Below, one piece after another: positions 53,696 to 63,312 of a DNA stretch of 64,000 bases (its first letter is position 1; every line of letters starts with the position of its first letter). The stretch is from a bacterium (GTDB lineage Bacteria; CAIWAD01): the NCBI GenBank assembly GCA_030429345.1, contig JAUIFJ010000011.1, positions 62,001 to 126,000 on the forward strand, in the 5' to 3' direction. The notes beneath the pieces were generated by a model. That model did no database searches. It was given only the letters and a program-made list of their open reading frames with translations, and had not been told where the DNA came from. The translations under genes were made by a program, and so were the position numbers.

Positions 53696-54757
53696 ATGTC
53701 TCGCTTCATCCTTTTTCTGCTGTCGCTGCTGCTGCTTGCCTCCGCCGGATTCTCGTCTTCCGACACCCTGCATGTCGGTCTGCGCCTCACTCCGCCCTTC
53801 GCCACCCTGGACGATGCGGGCCGGCCGGAAGGGCTGGCCGCCGGGCTCTTCGAGGAGATTTCCCTGGGCCTGAACCGTCCCTGGACCTGGGAGGCCGTCG
53901 AGCTGCAGGAACTGCTGGACGGCATCCAGGAGCAGCGCTTCGACATTGGCGTCGGCGGCCTGACGATTACCGCCGAACGCGAGGAAGAGATGGATTTCAG
54001 CCACCGCTTCCATTCCGGCGGCCTGGGAGTGGCCGTGCATCAGCAGTCGGATGGCCTGGGGCCCTTGCGCAGCCTGCTCAGCGGCCCCCTCCTGCGCGTG
54101 CTGGGAGTGCTGGTGATCGTCCTGCTGCTGGTCGGACTGTTGATCTGGCTCCTGGAACGGCGCAGCAATCCGGACGATTTCGGAGGGGGCGCGCTGAAGG
54201 GCATCGGGGCCGGATTCTGGTTCAGCGCGGTGACCATGACCACCGTCGGCTATGGCGACAAGGCGCCGAAGAGCCTGGGCGGGAGGATCCTGACCCTCTT
54301 CTGGATGTTTGCCGGCCTGATTCTCGCGTCCTCCTTCACGGCGGCAATCACGACGGCCCTGACTGTCGGCCGCCTGGAGAGCGGGATCTCTTCCTTGAAG
54401 GATCTCCGCGGCCAGCCCGTGGCGACGCTCAAGGAGAGCACGGCCGTGGACGCGGTGCGCGACTACGGCCTGGCGGCCGTCAGTTTCGCGACCATCGACG
54501 AGTGCCTGGATGCGCTGCAGAGGGAAGAAGTCCGTGCCGTGATCTACGACTCGGCCATTCTCCGCTACATCCTGCTGGGCGGCTACCCGGAACTGCGCCT
54601 GCTTCCCGATGAATTCTATGTGCGACACTACGGCTTCCTGCTGCCCCAGGATTCGCCGCTGCGCGAGCCGCTGAACCGTGAGCTTCTGCGCGTGCTGGAG
54701 GAAGAGCGCTGGATCAGCCTCAAGCGCCGCTGGCTGGGGCAGGACCAGGAACGATGA
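53696..54757 (+). CDS. Prokaryotic glutamate-receptor-type potassium channel (GluR0-like)
   Basis: 353 aa ligand-gated ion channel. Signal peptide MSRFILFLLSLLLLASAG. Split periplasmic binding domain: S1 (TLHVGLRLTPPFATLDDAGR, FDIGVGGLTITAEREEEMDF with the ligand-contact Arg), helix 1 (VLGVLVIVLLLVGLLIWLLE), pore loop with the potassium filter TMTTVGYGDKAP, helix 2 (LTLFWMFAGLILASSFTAAI), then S2 (LRGQPVATLKESTAVDAVRD). The topology is that of Synechocystis GluR0. Start ATG 53696 has GGGGA upstream. Its stop overlaps the next ATG (ATGA). The ligand is probably an amino acid, not proven. Confidence 0.93.
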   Translation: MSRFILFLLSLLLLASAGFSSSDTLHVGLRLTPPFATLDDAGRPEGLAAGLFEEISLGLNRPWTWEAVELQELLDGIQEQRFDIGVGGLTITAEREEEMDFSHRFHSGGLGVAVHQQSDGLGPLRSLLSGPLLRVLGVLVIVLLLVGLLIWLLERRSNPDDFGGGALKGIGAGFWFSAVTMTTVGYGDKAPKSLGGRILTLFWMFAGLILASSFTAAITTALTVGRLESGISSLKDLRGQPVATLKESTAVDAVRDYGLAAVSFATIDECLDALQREEVRAVIYDSAILRYILLGGYPELRLLPDEFYVRHYGFLLPQDSPLREPLNRELLRVLEEERWISLKRRWLGQDQER

Positions 54758-55458
54758 CTCCCGGCAGCTGCGCGAAATCGATCCTGTCCGAACTGCGCGC
54801 CCTGGGGCCCGGGCCGCGGGACGGGCATCGTCCGAGCGCGGAAAGAGACCTGGGCGTCTACGCGAAGGACATGGCCGCCGTGTTGCGTGCCTGGAAGCAG
54901 CGCCTCAAGACGGAAGAGGCGGAGTTCGTGATCCAGCTGACGCGGAGCCTGCGCCGATTCGGCGTGCGCGAGTGTAGACAGCTGGGCTGTGAGCTGCTGG
55001 CCGGACATGCCGCGGCCTTCGCCCGTGTCGACCGCGCCCTGCTGGAAGAGTTCGGGACAGGCATGGACAACTGGTCCTGGGTCGACCATTTCGCCTGCAC
55101 TTTGGCCGGGCCGGCATGGCGGGCCGGACAACTCCGGGATTCGGTGGTCCTTGCCTGGAGCCGTTCGACGGACCTGTGGTGGAGAAGGGCGGCCCTCGTG
55201 GCGACGGTGCAGCTCAACACGAAGAGCCGCGGGGGCCGCGGGGACGCCGAACGCACCCTGGCCGTCTGCCGCGCACTTGTCGAGGATCACGAGGAGATGA
55301 TCGAGAAGGCCCTCAGCTGGGCCCTGCGCTGCCTGGCTCCCTGGGATGCGAAGGCGGTCAGCGGGTTCCTGGAGACGCATGACGCCGCCCTGGGCACGCG
55401 GATCCGGCGCGAAGTAGCACGCAAGCTGCAGACGGGGACGAAGCGCGGCTCTAGTTGA
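54754..55458 (+). CDS. AlkD-like DNA alkylation repair protein (HEAT-repeat glycosylase)
   Basis: 234 aa all-helical protein. Family features: LRRFGVRECRQLGCELLAGH, MDNWSWVDHFACTLAGP (the Trp-Asp region that holds damaged DNA), LWWRRAALVATVQLNTKSRG and EKALSWALRCLAPWDAKAVS. AlkD excises bulky cationic alkylpurines. Some catalytic Asp/Arg positions appear kept (WVDH, WRRAA). The ATG overlaps the channel stop by 4 bases; the 3' end overlaps the convergent peptidase gene by 8 bp. Confidence 0.86.
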   Translation: MTPGSCAKSILSELRALGPGPRDGHRPSAERDLGVYAKDMAAVLRAWKQRLKTEEAEFVIQLTRSLRRFGVRECRQLGCELLAGHAAAFARVDRALLEEFGTGMDNWSWVDHFACTLAGPAWRAGQLRDSVVLAWSRSTDLWWRRAALVATVQLNTKSRGGRGDAERTLAVCRALVEDHEEMIEKALSWALRCLAPWDAKAVSGFLETHDAALGTRIRREVARKLQTGTKRGSS

Positions 55459-56377
55459 GCCCCTTGAGCACTTCCCAGACGACCTCTCCGACGATGCCGA
55501 GGCTTTCGGCGCTGCACTGGTCGGGTGTGTCACGGTTCGTGTGCCAGGCGGGATAGTCGAAATCGATGATGTTGATCACCGGAATGCCGACCTCGATCAG
55601 CGGCACGTGGTCGTCGAGGATCTGCTGGCCGATCTCGTCGACGAAGATGTGCTCGTAGCCCAGGGCTTTCGCCGTGCCCCAGACCTGCCCGACCAGCGGG
55701 CGATTGGCGATCAGGCTGTTGACCTCCACCGGAATGCGCAGGTCGCGATCCCCGATCATGTCCAGGTTCATGCCCAGGGAGGGGCGGGGGTCGGGAATGT
55801 TCTGCGCGAAATAGCGTGATCCGATCAGGTATTGGTGGGAATCGCCTTCCTCGCCCCAGTCCTCGCCGTCATAGAGCACAATGTCCACGCCGACGGCCAC
55901 GGGCTGCTCCTTCAGCAGGCGGGCCAGTTCCAGCAGCACCACGACTCCGCTGGCGGCGTCGTTGGCGCCGACGAGCGGAACGGCGGCCTTGTCCGGATCC
56001 GTTTCCCGGTCCGAGAAGGGGCGGCTTTCCCAGTGCGCGCTGAGCAGGATGCGCCGTGATTCAAAGGGATTGAAACGGCAGAGGATGTTCGACAATTCCA
56101 GGTAGGGCTTGTCCCTGTCGTACATCGGGTGCTTCTCTTCCACCGGGTGCTGGAAGTTCTGCAGGAAGGTCACATCGCCCAGGTCTTCCAGGCGCTCCAC
56201 GATCCAGTCCCTGGCCACCGTGTGACCAGGCGCTCCGGGATAGCGGGGCCCGATGTCGCAGAAGGCGATCAGGTCCTCCATGGCCTTCTCGCCCGAGAAT
56301 TCGGAAGCGAGGCCAGTGCCGGTCGCGGCCAGCAGGCAAGAGGTCGTCAGGCCCAGGAACAGGCTTCGCATGCTCAT
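55451..56377 (-). CDS. Secreted M28-family peptidase / glutaminyl-cyclase-like hydrolase
   Basis: 308 aa. Signal peptide MSMRSLFLGLTTSCLLAATG. M28 zinc residues: ILLSAHWESRPFSD (His), GANDAASGVVVLLE (Asp), YDGEDWGEEGD (Glu), LGMNLDMIGD (Asp), and DYPAWHTNRDTPDQC (His). The DGEDWGEE segment and overall size are like glutaminyl-peptide cyclotransferases, which make N-terminal pyroglutamate; aminopeptidase activity is the alternative. Downstream of sprA with overlapping stop and start (ATGA; GGAGGAA ribosome site), so probably co-transcribed. N-terminal pyroglutamate formation is common on T9SS-exported proteins, which would fit this context. Confidence 0.9.
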   Translation of the reverse strand: MSMRSLFLGLTTSCLLAATGTGLASEFSGEKAMEDLIAFCDIGPRYPGAPGHTVARDWIVERLEDLGDVTFLQNFQHPVEEKHPMYDRDKPYLELSNILCRFNPFESRRILLSAHWESRPFSDRETDPDKAAVPLVGANDAASGVVVLLELARLLKEQPVAVGVDIVLYDGEDWGEEGDSHQYLIGSRYFAQNIPDPRPSLGMNLDMIGDRDLRIPVEVNSLIANRPLVGQVWGTAKALGYEHIFVDEIGQQILDDHVPLIEVGIPVINIIDFDYPAWHTNRDTPDQCSAESLGIVGEVVWEVLKGLN

Positions 56378-59300
56378 CGGTTTCCTCCCGAGCCGCCGCG
56401 GCGGCCGCGGCTGTTGCGGATCTGGATCGTGCAGTTCACGCCGAACTCGGTGTAGGAGGTCTTGTTGCTGATGGTGCCCGTCTCGCTGGAACCGAATTCG
56501 TAGAAGGCGCCGCCGCTCACATTGGTGCTGAACTGGAAGTCGGCGCTTCCGCGCAGCGTCCAGCTGCGGTCCTCCTGCGGCGTGTTCCAGACCAGTTCCT
56601 CCAGCGCCTCCTCGCCGTTCTCCTGCGGCGTTCTGCGAGTGGTACTGTTGATCGAGGTGTCCAGGTTCCGCGTGTACTCCAGCCTCAGGGTGGTCTGGTT
56701 GCGGAAGGGGGTCTTCATGAAAGGCAGCTTGAAGCCCTTCTCCAGCCGCCGGTTTCCGGAGATCGAGAGGCTGTTGCGGCTGGTGTAGCTCAGGCTGCGG
56801 CTGTCCGAGTCCGGGTCGTTGACGCGGATCGAGCGGTTGGCGTTGTAGTTCAGGCTGCCGCTCCAGCCCTTGCCGGTGTTGAAGTCCAGGCCGACCAGCG
56901 GACTGAAGGAGCGGCTGAAGTTCAGCTGGCTGCGGAACAGGCCGCCGCTCGTGCTCGCGCTGTAGGAGGTCTGCAGGCGCCCGGTGTAGTTGTGATTCAT
57001 GTTCACGCTGTTGAAGGCGCTCTTCAAGAGCGGCAGCTTTTCCAGGCCGCCAATGGAGAAACTGTAGTTGGGAATGGCCCGCAGGGCGGGGTTCCCGCCG
57101 ATCACGTCGCCGTCTCCCAGCGTCCCCTTGCCCAGCAGTTCCTCGTTGTCGAAGTCGTACCAGCCGTTCTCGCTTTCCGAGCGGATGGTCTCCCGCTCGT
57201 CGGTGAAGCTCTGGCTGAACTCGTACTCGTAGCTCAGGTCCAGCGGAATGCGGGGGATCACCTTGAGCTGCGTGTTCAGGCGGTAGTCGTAGCCGAAGGT
57301 GCGCTGCGACTGGACCGTGTAGTTGCCTACATTGATCGTGTCGATTCCCGTATCACGGCTGAGGCCCAGCTGGTAGGCCAGGCTGGCGTGGCGATCCGTC
57401 CAGTCGCTCGTCCAGGGATAGACCGCCTGGCCCGGATTGGTGAAGCTGTTGTTGCGGTTGAAGTTGATGCTCAGGTCGTCGAGAACCTCCGTCAACAGGG
57501 CCAGTCGGTGATACACGGCGCGCGTGCCGCGTGCCAGGATCCCCGGGCCCTTGTCCTCTTCCGGCTCTTCCTGGATCACGGGTCCGGCGCTTTCCCGCGC
57601 CTCGACGGAATCCGGCAAGGCGGCGGCAGGCAGGCTCTCTTCCGTGTCCAGGCTGTCGCTGCCGCTTTCCCCCATGCGGGAGAAGACGGGTTCCTGGCCC
57701 TCGTCCCTGCCGGCCATGTCTTCCCGGCTCGCCTCGAGGGGCGGCGGCGGCGGCGGAAGCAGGTCGTTCCCGTCCACGGTGCCGTCCTCGCCGTTCTTGC
57801 GCGCCTCTTTCTCCTGGCGCTTGCGCTCCTTTTCCGCCTTCCGCTCCTCGCGGCGTTCCTGGCGCTCGGCCTTCTTGCGCTGGCGCTCCTCGGCCCGCTC
57901 GGCCTTCCGCTCCTGGTGCGTGTTCTTGATTTCACGCATCTCCTCGGTATCGAGGAAGAGCATGGTCTGCAGGACCTGCGGCGTCTGCAGGCGGAAGCGC
58001 GTGCTGAAGTCGCCGCGGCTGGCCACATCCACGCCGCGGGCAGGCTCGATCAGTGTGCGCCGCCAGGTATAGCTGCTCGAGTAGCTGAAGCTCGTGCTGA
58101 GCCAGTCCAGCAGGTCCGGGTCGAAACTGGCGCTGAAGGGCTGGCTGATGTTGTGATCCCCCTCGAAGAAGCCGGCGCTGCCCTCCAGCCAGCGCTCGTA
58201 GCCCTCGTAGAAGGCGTCGTCCGATTCGCGGGTCGGGTCGTCTTCCGGAACGGTCGTGAGACGCCGGTCGAAAAGCAGGTTGTTCTGGTACTGGCGGCTG
58301 ATGTTGAAGCCCAGGTTGCTGAAGAGCTGCCAGCCGGTCGAGGCGTTGCGGTCCAGCGTATACTGCTCGGTGTGGAGGAAGGTGCCGTCCCGGTCCAGCT
58401 TGTCGCGCAGCGTGCGGCGGGCCGAGGCGGTCAGGTTCAGGTTGGTGGGGAAGTAGTTCAGCTCCACTTCGCCCAGTCCGCCGATCAGCGGCCAGTCGGG
58501 CACGAAGACCAGCGGCTGCAGGCGGTGCTTCCAGTTGAAGTTGCCGCTGTTGAAGCCGACGTTGAAGTTCTGTGTCACGGTCGTGTCGCCGGCGACCAGC
58601 TTGTTGCGGCTGACGGTCTCGGCAATGTCGTAGCTCAGGGAGACCTTATCGACGAGCACGCGGCCGACCAGCGACTCGGACTCGTTCTTGTCGAAGCCGA
58701 TGCGCGCGTTGCGGCGGCGTGAGACATCCTCGACCCATTCCGGATGGTCGTCGGGATCCACCTCGTCGTCGTCGTTGGGGAAGTACTTGGGCAGCTTGAA
58801 GTCGTGCGACCAGCTGCCGGATACGGCGATGCTCGTGTTCCACGAAGGGGGCAGGAAGCGCCCCAGGTCCGTGTTGCCGTTGAAACTGCGCTTGCGCTGG
58901 AAGGTCTGGTTCGTGCCCGAGCTGCGCTGTTTCACATTGTGGAACTCGGCATCCTGCTGCTCGAAGTTGACATCCATGCGCAGGAAGTCGCTGAACTTGG
59001 CGTCGACCTCCGCTCGCACGGCGGTGGCGTTCTCCTTCTTGACATCGGAAACGCGCAGCTCATTGAACCAGACTTCGGTCGTCGCGGGACGCGCGTCGTG
59101 GTTCTTGACGCCGAAGAGCAGCGTGCGCACCTGGTTGATCGAGGGACTGCCGACCACGCGGACCTGCCCCCCGTCGCTCAGGAGGATCGGCTTGTCCGGC
59201 TCCTCCTGCTGCTTGCGCGCCTCGCTGAAGGTTTCCAGTCCGGTGATCTCCCGCAGGATGATGTCCACGGAGTTGCTCTCCGCCCAGCCTTCCTCGATGA

Positions 59301-62300
59301 ACTTGCTGTACTCGTAGTAGTTGCCCTCGCTGGACTGGATGCGGAAGATGAATTCCAGCTTGTCCTCGCCGACGAAATCGACCACGCCGGGCAGCTCGCC
59401 GCTTTCCGCCGTTCTCGTGAAGGAGCCGCCGTGCAGGAACATGCGCAGCTTGCGGTACTCGGTGAAGCTGGCGGCGGTGGCGAACTGCTTGCGCGCCCAG
59501 GCCGTCTGGCCGAAGGGCATGTCCTCGAGTTGCATCACGAGGCTCTGCTCGCGGCTGACCTGGTTGGTCAGGAAGTCCAGCTGGCCCTGCACGCCCGGCG
59601 GGCCGTAGTAGTCCTGCCGGTTGTCGAAGTTGTTGAGCACGGTCAGCTCGTAGTGGCTTGTATCACTGTCGGCGATCTGGATCTCGCGCCATTCGTTGCC
59701 GACCACGTTGAACTCGACCAGGTCCATCGTCAGCGGCTCGACATTGCCGGTGAACCACAGGCGCACGCCGTTGACCAGGGTCAGGCTGGGCGCGCCGACG
59801 CGCTCGGCCTCGTCCGGGTCCAGGGGAATGCGCACGTAATACCAGTCGTTGTCCAGCGGCGAGGCGTAGACCGGGAATTCCGGGTGGTTCGGATTGAGCG
59901 GGATCGAGTAGGTGTAGTACGCGTCTTCCTGGTCCAGGCTCTTGTTGCCGTTGCGGTCCTCCGTGTCCGGGTAGTTCTGCTCGGCGTTCAGCCGGTTGCC
60001 TTCCCAGCCGTGTCCCCTGTCGAATCCGTCGACAGCGGGGTCGTTGTCCGGCAACACGGTCAGTTCGGTCGGGCTGCGCACCCAGTTGTCGTAGGACCAG
60101 GGCTCGGCGGGTTCCTTGACGCCGTTGAAATTGATGTCCCAGAAGTCGTAGGGCAGTTCCGTGCTCAGACCCGTCGCGCCGAAGAGCTCGTCCGGCATCG
60201 GCCAGGGCGGGTCCTCGCCGATGGCCCCGTCCAGGCCCACGTCCTCGCTGGTCGCCAGCAGATTGTCGTTGTTGATGTCCTCGGTGTCGAGGGTGCCGTT
60301 GGGGATCACATCCTCGCTGACGCGCCCCAGGTCGATGTGCATCGTGCCGCTGCGGTCGCCGTAGGCGCGGAAAGTCAGTTCCAGGTATTTCTTGTCGCTC
60401 AGGTCGTCGTAGGCGCCGCGGAAGTCGTAGTAGATGCCGCCCCAGCCGTCTCGCCGCTCGATGGGCGTGCCGTTGGGGCCGATCTCCGTGTCCGTGCCGA
60501 CCTGGCTCTCCAGGGTGAAGGGGTAGTAGTGGATGCGGAAGACGCGCAGGTTGTTTTCCGCGGTCTGGTTGTCGCCCTGTTGGAACTGCTTCCAGATGTC
60601 GCGCGCCTCCACGCGGTCCCGCGGATTCCACCAGCCGATCTGTCCGCGGTAGCCCAGAATGCCGTTGGCCGGCCGGGAGCTGATGAACCACTGGTTGTGA
60701 CTCAGGCCCATGGGGATTTCCTGCTTCGAGCTCTCGAAGTCGTCCACGTAGGCCACGCCGTTGTTGTCCCCCGTGTTGCCGTTGTTGCTCGGATTGGGAT
60801 CCGGCAGCACCATGGCGAACTCGGCTTCCAGGTTGAGCTCCGACTCGGCATCGGCCTCCACCAGGGGCAGGGCGTCTACAAGGGAGGTCATCAGCCGCGG
60901 CTTGAAGCCGATCTTCCCGTTTACATCGAAGATCAGGTTCTTGATCGGCTCGTTGCCCAGGCGGATCTTCCGCTCGCTGCTCTCCTCGTTGAAGTAGATC
61001 ATGCTCGCGCCCAGGAAGTTGTTCTGTCCCAGGTCGTACTTGGCGCTCAGGCCGGCATAGGTCTTCTTGCGCAGCTGGAAGAGCTGCGGCGTCTCGTAGG
61101 TGACCTCGATCTCCTGGTTGGGCGCCGTATACTGTGCGTTCGTGATGCGCACGATGCCGGCGAACTCGTCCAGTTCGTAGTCCGTGCCCTCGGTGAGACG
61201 GCGCCCGTTGGCCGTCACGCTGACATTGGTCACATTCCAGCCCAGGCTGATCACTTCCGTGCCCACCTGTGCCGTGCTCTCCAGCGTATACTTCGAGATC
61301 AGGTCCAGGTAGTCGATGGCCGTCTCGCGGATCGAGTAGAGCGTGTCGATCTCCGCCGCGTCCTCAAAGGGCGTATAGCGCGAATCGGTGGTGGAATTGA
61401 CCACGTTCGGCAGCACGGTCCGTCCCGAGGGATTGTCACTCAGCGCCACGTTCCAGGTCGTGTCCGCGCCGAAGGGCTCGACGACGGGAAACCACAGCTC
61501 GCCCTTTTCCGTGTCCAGCCAGTCCAGGTCGACCTTGCCGTCCTTTCCGGGAATGCCGGTGGCGTTGTTCTTCGTGTCCAGGTAGAACAGCGAGAGGTAG
61601 CTGTCGCTGCCCTGGCTGGGATTGCCCGTGCTGCCGCTTCGCGTCTGCAGGATGCGCATGCTGAAGTCGCCGTCCTCCGCGTTCTGCGCGTTCATGCGGT
61701 AGACGTTCTTCAGCTGCAGCTCCCAGTAGGGATCCGTGTCCGGACTCATGTTCTGCGGCACGAGGACGACCACCTCGTCGCCGTTGGCGGCCGTGTTGCC
61801 GTTGTTCCCCGTGAGCACGCCCTGGTTGAAGGGGCCGTGTGTCAGCCCGCTCTGGGCGAGGGTGATCTGCCCGTCGAAGAGGCCTGGTGTGGAGGTCGAG
61901 TAGGCCATGGCGACGAACTCGTTGCGGCTGGGGCGGAAGTTGAGCCTCACGATGCCGCGGTAGGGATCGATCTCGAAGTCCAGGTCCTCCGTCGTGCCCG
62001 GCGTCCAGGTCTGGGGGATCATCAGGTAGCCGCCCTCGAAGGGGCTGGGCCCGCCCGGTTCGGGGTGGGCCAGCTGCAGCTCCTTGCGCTCGGCGTCGTC
62101 GGCGGCCGAAAAGCGGAAGAGCGTGAAGCGCGTGATGCGCGCATCCTCGATGTAGTTGTGATCCATCGTCCCGGAGGTATACATGCGGTAGCGGTCGCGG
62201 TAGAAGGAATTGATGAAGAAGATGTTCTTCACCCAGTCGCCCAGGTTGCGCTCGGTCAGGCTTTCGCTGCTGCCGTCGCCACGGGCCTTCTGGCTCTTCG

Positions 62301-63312
62301 ACTCGTTGCGCTCGCTGGAGGCGACGCCGGTCAGCTCCAGGGGGCCGAAGCGGGTGACGGCCTTCAGGCCGAAGAGGCCGCTGGAGCGCTCGCTGAAATT
62401 GACAAAGCGCGTCGAGGGCAGGCTGAGCGAGATGTTGCCCACCTGCAGGCTCTGGATCACCTCTTCCGGCTCGCCGGTGTAGGTGATCGAGAGACTGTTC
62501 TCGAAATCGAAGGTGCGTTCCGTGTCCTGGTCGATGTGCACATCCACCTTCTCGCCGATCTTGCCGACCACGGTGAACTGCTGGCTCTGTTCCAGGTTGA
62601 AGTTGCTGTTGTTGTTGGCGAACTGGCTGGCGCTTTCCGATTCGCGCTTCTCGCGACGGAAGGCGCCGCGAATGCCGATCTGGCCGGTGACATTCATGCC
62701 GATGCGGCCGCTGCCGAAAATGCGCTGGAAGGTCTGGCTGCGGATCTTGAAGGGAATGTCGATCTGGATATGCTCGCCCGTGGAGCTGCCTCCGCCGAGG
62801 CTCTCTTCCTGGATGTCCTTGCGCAGCAAGGAGTGGTTGCGGTCCCGCCGTTGGCTTTCGCGCAGCTGCTCGAAGCTCAGGAAGCGGGTTTCCAGCAACT
62901 GGCCGCTGTAGTCGTAGCGGCGCTGCACCACGCCCGTCGCCAGGGTGTCCAGGACGATGCGCCCTGGCGCCAGGCCGAGCAGGTTGTTCAGGGATGCATC
63001 CGGGGCCGTGCCCAGCCAATCCGTGGAAGCGCCGCTTCGAAAGCCGGTTTGCAGGGAGCGGTCCTCTTCCTGCGCCGTCAGCCGGGCACAGAACAGCCCG
63101 ACCAGCAGAAGTGCCAGTCCGAGCGCATGCCATCCTCGAGTGGGAATCCCTTGCCTCTTCAGTGGTGAGATGTGGGGTGTCCTTTGGAAGTCCTTGAGCG
63201 GGAAAGCCCTGCTTTCCTGCGCCGCCGCGAGAAAATCCTTAGCAGTAGATCCGGATGGTCCTCCTTTCGGACACGAGACAAGGCAGAACGGTCTGCCGGC
63301 GAAGTCGCCCAT
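56374..63312 (-). CDS. sprA: SprA-family T9SS outer-membrane translocon
   Basis: 2312 aa giant barrel protein through which T9SS cargo crosses the outer membrane. Family segments are present along the length: GEHIQIDIPFKIRSQTFQRI near residue 155, YRGIVRLNFRPSRNEFVAMA, GYRGQIGWWNPRDRVEARDI, DNDWYYVRIPLDPDEAERVG and a C-terminus of amphipathic strands (ETGTISNKTSYTEFGVNCTI). An unusual Lys/Arg/Glu-rich helix (residues about 1790-1850, followed by polyPro) lies inside. The ATG at 63312 has no ribosome site; the signal peptide (IPTRGWHALGLALLLVGLF) begins only near residue 55, so the real start may be the ATC at 63171, which has AAAGGA 8 nt upstream. Confidence 0.93.
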   Translation of the reverse strand: MGDFAGRPFCLVSCPKGGPSGSTAKDFLAAAQESRAFPLKDFQRTPHISPLKRQGIPTRGWHALGLALLLVGLFCARLTAQEEDRSLQTGFRSGASTDWLGTAPDASLNNLLGLAPGRIVLDTLATGVVQRRYDYSGQLLETRFLSFEQLRESQRRDRNHSLLRKDIQEESLGGGSSTGEHIQIDIPFKIRSQTFQRIFGSGRIGMNVTGQIGIRGAFRREKRESESASQFANNNSNFNLEQSQQFTVVGKIGEKVDVHIDQDTERTFDFENSLSITYTGEPEEVIQSLQVGNISLSLPSTRFVNFSERSSGLFGLKAVTRFGPLELTGVASSERNESKSQKARGDGSSESLTERNLGDWVKNIFFINSFYRDRYRMYTSGTMDHNYIEDARITRFTLFRFSAADDAERKELQLAHPEPGGPSPFEGGYLMIPQTWTPGTTEDLDFEIDPYRGIVRLNFRPSRNEFVAMAYSTSTPGLFDGQITLAQSGLTHGPFNQGVLTGNNGNTAANGDEVVVLVPQNMSPDTDPYWELQLKNVYRMNAQNAEDGDFSMRILQTRSGSTGNPSQGSDSYLSLFYLDTKNNATGIPGKDGKVDLDWLDTEKGELWFPVVEPFGADTTWNVALSDNPSGRTVLPNVVNSTTDSRYTPFEDAAEIDTLYSIRETAIDYLDLISKYTLESTAQVGTEVISLGWNVTNVSVTANGRRLTEGTDYELDEFAGIVRITNAQYTAPNQEIEVTYETPQLFQLRKKTYAGLSAKYDLGQNNFLGASMIYFNEESSERKIRLGNEPIKNLIFDVNGKIGFKPRLMTSLVDALPLVEADAESELNLEAEFAMVLPDPNPSNNGNTGDNNGVAYVDDFESSKQEIPMGLSHNQWFISSRPANGILGYRGQIGWWNPRDRVEARDIWKQFQQGDNQTAENNLRVFRIHYYPFTLESQVGTDTEIGPNGTPIERRDGWGGIYYDFRGAYDDLSDKKYLELTFRAYGDRSGTMHIDLGRVSEDVIPNGTLDTEDINNDNLLATSEDVGLDGAIGEDPPWPMPDELFGATGLSTELPYDFWDINFNGVKEPAEPWSYDNWVRSPTELTVLPDNDPAVDGFDRGHGWEGNRLNAEQNYPDTEDRNGNKSLDQEDAYYTYSIPLNPNHPEFPVYASPLDNDWYYVRIPLDPDEAERVGAPSLTLVNGVRLWFTGNVEPLTMDLVEFNVVGNEWREIQIADSDTSHYELTVLNNFDNRQDYYGPPGVQGQLDFLTNQVSREQSLVMQLEDMPFGQTAWARKQFATAASFTEYRKLRMFLHGGSFTRTAESGELPGVVDFVGEDKLEFIFRIQSSEGNYYEYSKFIEEGWAESNSVDIILREITGLETFSEARKQQEEPDKPILLSDGGQVRVVGSPSINQVRTLLFGVKNHDARPATTEVWFNELRVSDVKKENATAVRAEVDAKFSDFLRMDVNFEQQDAEFHNVKQRSSGTNQTFQRKRSFNGNTDLGRFLPPSWNTSIAVSGSWSHDFKLPKYFPNDDDEVDPDDHPEWVEDVSRRRNARIGFDKNESESLVGRVLVDKVSLSYDIAETVSRNKLVAGDTTVTQNFNVGFNSGNFNWKHRLQPLVFVPDWPLIGGLGEVELNYFPTNLNLTASARRTLRDKLDRDGTFLHTEQYTLDRNASTGWQLFSNLGFNISRQYQNNLLFDRRLTTVPEDDPTRESDDAFYEGYERWLEGSAGFFEGDHNISQPFSASFDPDLLDWLSTSFSYSSSYTWRRTLIEPARGVDVASRGDFSTRFRLQTPQVLQTMLFLDTEEMREIKNTHQERKAERAEERQRKKAERQERREERKAEKERKRQEKEARKNGEDGTVDGNDLLPPPPPPLEASREDMAGRDEGQEPVFSRMGESGSDSLDTEESLPAAALPDSVEARESAGPVIQEEPEEDKGPGILARGTRAVYHRLALLTEVLDDLSINFNRNNSFTNPGQAVYPWTSDWTDRHASLAYQLGLSRDTGIDTINVGNYTVQSQRTFGYDYRLNTQLKVIPRIPLDLSYEYEFSQSFTDERETIRSESENGWYDFDNEELLGKGTLGDGDVIGGNPALRAIPNYSFSIGGLEKLPLLKSAFNSVNMNHNYTGRLQTSYSASTSGGLFRSQLNFSRSFSPLVGLDFNTGKGWSGSLNYNANRSIRVNDPDSDSRSLSYTSRNSLSISGNRRLEKGFKLPFMKTPFRNQTTLRLEYTRNLDTSINSTTRRTPQENGEEALEELVWNTPQEDRSWTLRGSADFQFSTNVSGGAFYEFGSSETGTISNKTSYTEFGVNCTIQIRNSRGRRGGSGGNR

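Noticed and set aside
58744-63168. 1474-codon open frame on the plus strand opposite sprA
   Set aside because: It is the antisense shadow of sprA, produced by high GC third positions. It has no ribosome site and its composition (His, Val, Asp, Gln, Arg-rich) is that of a mirror frame.
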